64,000 nucleotides of DNA, taken from positions 186,001 to 250,000 of the forward strand of contig NZ_NWUS01000002.1 in NCBI RefSeq assembly GCF_014048475.1, read 5' to 3'. The DNA is from Bombella favorum (GTDB lineage Bacteria > Pseudomonadota > Alphaproteobacteria > Acetobacterales > Acetobacteraceae). A program made the translations under genes and the position numbers. Below the pieces are notes generated by a model. The model was not told the origin of the DNA. It was given only the letters and a program-made list of their open reading frames with translations, and searched no databases. Positions 62,670-64,000 of the stretch are shown here, piece after piece; the first letter of the stretch is position 1, and each line of letters begins with the position of its first letter.

Positions 62670-63755
62670 ATGAGCATGAATGTCAGCCAGTATGGTGCCG
62701 CCGGAACAAACCTGATCCTCAATGCGGGCATTAGGCAAATTGAATCCGAGCAGACAGACATTGCGTGGCAGACCTCACAGGGGACCACATCCTCCAGCAT
62801 TTCTGGACTGGGGAGCGACCAACAGACCATTCTGTCCCTCAGCCCGAAACTGGCTGAACTAAATGGCTATCAAGACAATCTCTCGTCCGTCCAAAGCCGC
62901 CTATCCCTCAGCTCCACGGCTCTCAAACAGGTTACTGACCTTGCACAATCCCTCAATACCCAGCTGCTAGGAATGCTCTCCTCGGAAGGCAGCACCAGCA
63001 CTGCCACATCCACCGCAGCCGACAGTGCACGAATGGGCCTAAGCAGCCTTGGAACAATCCTTAACACGTCTGATGGAAACGGCTTCATCTTTGCGGGCCA
63101 GAACACATCCACAGCCCCTGTCACATCGCCTTCAACGCTCAGCAACAGCCCGCTGGCGCAGACGATTTCCCGCCTCGTCTCTGGGCTTAATGATAGCAAC
63201 AGCAACGAGGTCTTCAGTCAGGCTACAACCGCCAGCGCAGATAACAGCACGGGGATGAGTGTTTTTTCTCAGGCTCTTTCCCAGCCTGCCGATCAGGCTG
63301 GTCGCCTCCAATCCTCTGCCATCATCGGGCCAGATGGTTCCAGCGTCCAGACGGGGCCAGTCGCCACGGAAGGGGGGCAAGCCAGCAGCACCTCCACCGG
63401 CTCCCCCGTACGGGACCTCATGCGGGACATGATGATCATGACCTCCATGAAAGGGATGGCCTCGACCACACCCGGCTTTACCAGCCTTGTCCGCCAACTA
63501 CACGATTCATTGGGCAAGACAACCAATCAGCTCATCGACATGAATACCAGCGTCGGTGTGACACAGAACACCCTGACCAAGCAGCAGGGTATCTATTCCA
63601 GCCTTCAGCTGATGGTGAAGGGACAGCTCTCCAATGGTCTCAACGTCAATCTTGCTGAAGTGGCATCCCGGTCTTCCGATCTCACCCTCCAGCTAAAAGC
63701 CTCTTTCTCTCTCATCGCCGATACCAAAAATATGTCACTCGCCGATTATCTCTAA
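62670..63755 (+). CDS. flgL: FlgL hook-filament junction protein
   Basis: HAP3, 361 residues. N-terminus QIESEQTDIAWQTSQGTTSS, central Ser/Thr/Ala-rich domain with FIFAGQNTSTAPVTSPS, and C-terminal DLTLQLKASFSLIADTKNMS match the family. ACAGGAG lies upstream. Immediately follows the flgK terminator. Confidence 0.9.
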   Translation: MSMNVSQYGAAGTNLILNAGIRQIESEQTDIAWQTSQGTTSSSISGLGSDQQTILSLSPKLAELNGYQDNLSSVQSRLSLSSTALKQVTDLAQSLNTQLLGMLSSEGSTSTATSTAADSARMGLSSLGTILNTSDGNGFIFAGQNTSTAPVTSPSTLSNSPLAQTISRLVSGLNDSNSNEVFSQATTASADNSTGMSVFSQALSQPADQAGRLQSSAIIGPDGSSVQTGPVATEGGQASSTSTGSPVRDLMRDMMIMTSMKGMASTTPGFTSLVRQLHDSLGKTTNQLIDMNTSVGVTQNTLTKQQGIYSSLQLMVKGQLSNGLNVNLAEVASRSSDLTLQLKASFSLIADTKNMSLADYL

Positions 63756-64000
63756 ACTCCATCCCCCACGAGTATGAAAAAACGGGCCATTCACCGCTTG
63801 AGCAGGTGGGTGGCCTTGGTGTTTCAGGCGGGACGCATGAACAGGACAGTGACATGGCCGAACAAGCCCTGAAGAGTCTGGGGTTCGATCTACCCTGAAA
63901 AATACCCCCACATAAAACCTGAACGCTATCCCAGACTTGTTGCCGAAGGGACAGTTCGAATACAAGGAGGGTCATGTTGCCACAGATAGGGACCCTCCAA
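63756..64000. other. Right-edge region, no supported gene
   Basis: Rightward frames here are short and none has clear support. An inverted repeat, GGAGGGTC at 63966-63973 with GACCCTCC at 63991-63998, lies at the very edge and may be a terminator or part of the next feature; the window ends before its context can be read. Confidence 0.35.

Noticed and set aside
63712-63975. Leftward 87-codon frame at the right edge
   Set aside because: It overlaps the end of flgL, has Cys-rich unlikely sequence and no family match.

Overview
This 64 kb window is chromosomal DNA of an alphaproteobacterium. It is probably an acetic-acid-bacterium-like member of the Acetobacteraceae; the family placement is inference. 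Support for the class comes from a rhizobial/Caulobacter-style chemotaxis operon (receptor, STAS protein, CheY, CheA, CheW, CheR), FlaF, a DUF1217 protein, MotE-like proteins, a MucR-family regulator and a rod-binding FlgJ without a muramidase domain. I saw no tRNA, rRNA, CRISPR array or insertion sequence.

Layout. Bases 1-5,900 hold a leftward chemotaxis operon that runs off the left edge inside cheR. Bases 6,185-17,600 are an accessory island, visibly more AT-rich in parts. It contains a secreted small protein, a HEPN-domain protein, a small triple-repeat protein and a WYL-domain regulator. It also contains a leftward five-gene operon: dynamin-like GTPase, C-terminally membrane-anchored protein, HerA/FtsK-type ATPase with an unusual N-terminal half, glycine-zipper protein ending in a degenerate HNH/Endo VII-like toxin domain, and a SUKH-family (SMI1/KNR4) immunity-like protein. 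This operon is the best candidate for an undescribed system, either contact-dependent toxin delivery or membrane-linked anti-phage/conflict defence.

From 17,600 to 63,800 the window is a large flagellar locus broken into divergent units. Leftward: an 80-aa protein, a TPR protein, flgB, flgC and a first MotE-like protein. Rightward: fliE, fliQ, fliR, flhB and flgE. Then come a MucR-like regulator and orphan small genes, followed rightward by a Pro-rich secreted protein and UDP-galactopyranose mutase. Leftward again: flaF, flgD, fliK, motA and motB, then a glycosyltransferase, fliJ, fliI and a DUF1217 protein. A GT25-like enzyme and a lipoprotein run rightward, then flgI, flgJ and a FlgN-like chaperone leftward, then a rightward lytic transglycosylase. 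Leftward GT2 and TPR-glycosyltransferase genes are followed by rightward flhA and flhF-like. The next leftward unit is fliF-fliG-fliH-fliN-fliO-fliP, and the one after it is flgG-flgA-flgH-bactofilin-second MotE-like protein-lipoprotein. The window ends with rightward flgF, flgK and flgL.

Together these genes encode most of a flagellar basal body, export gate, hook, stator and chemotaxis relay. Five interspersed sugar-modifying genes suggest that the filament or cell surface is glycosylated. Flagellin, fliM, fliL, fliD and flbT are not in the window. Many AT-rich gaps upstream of flagellar units share an AACCTTA-type motif that may mark their common regulation.
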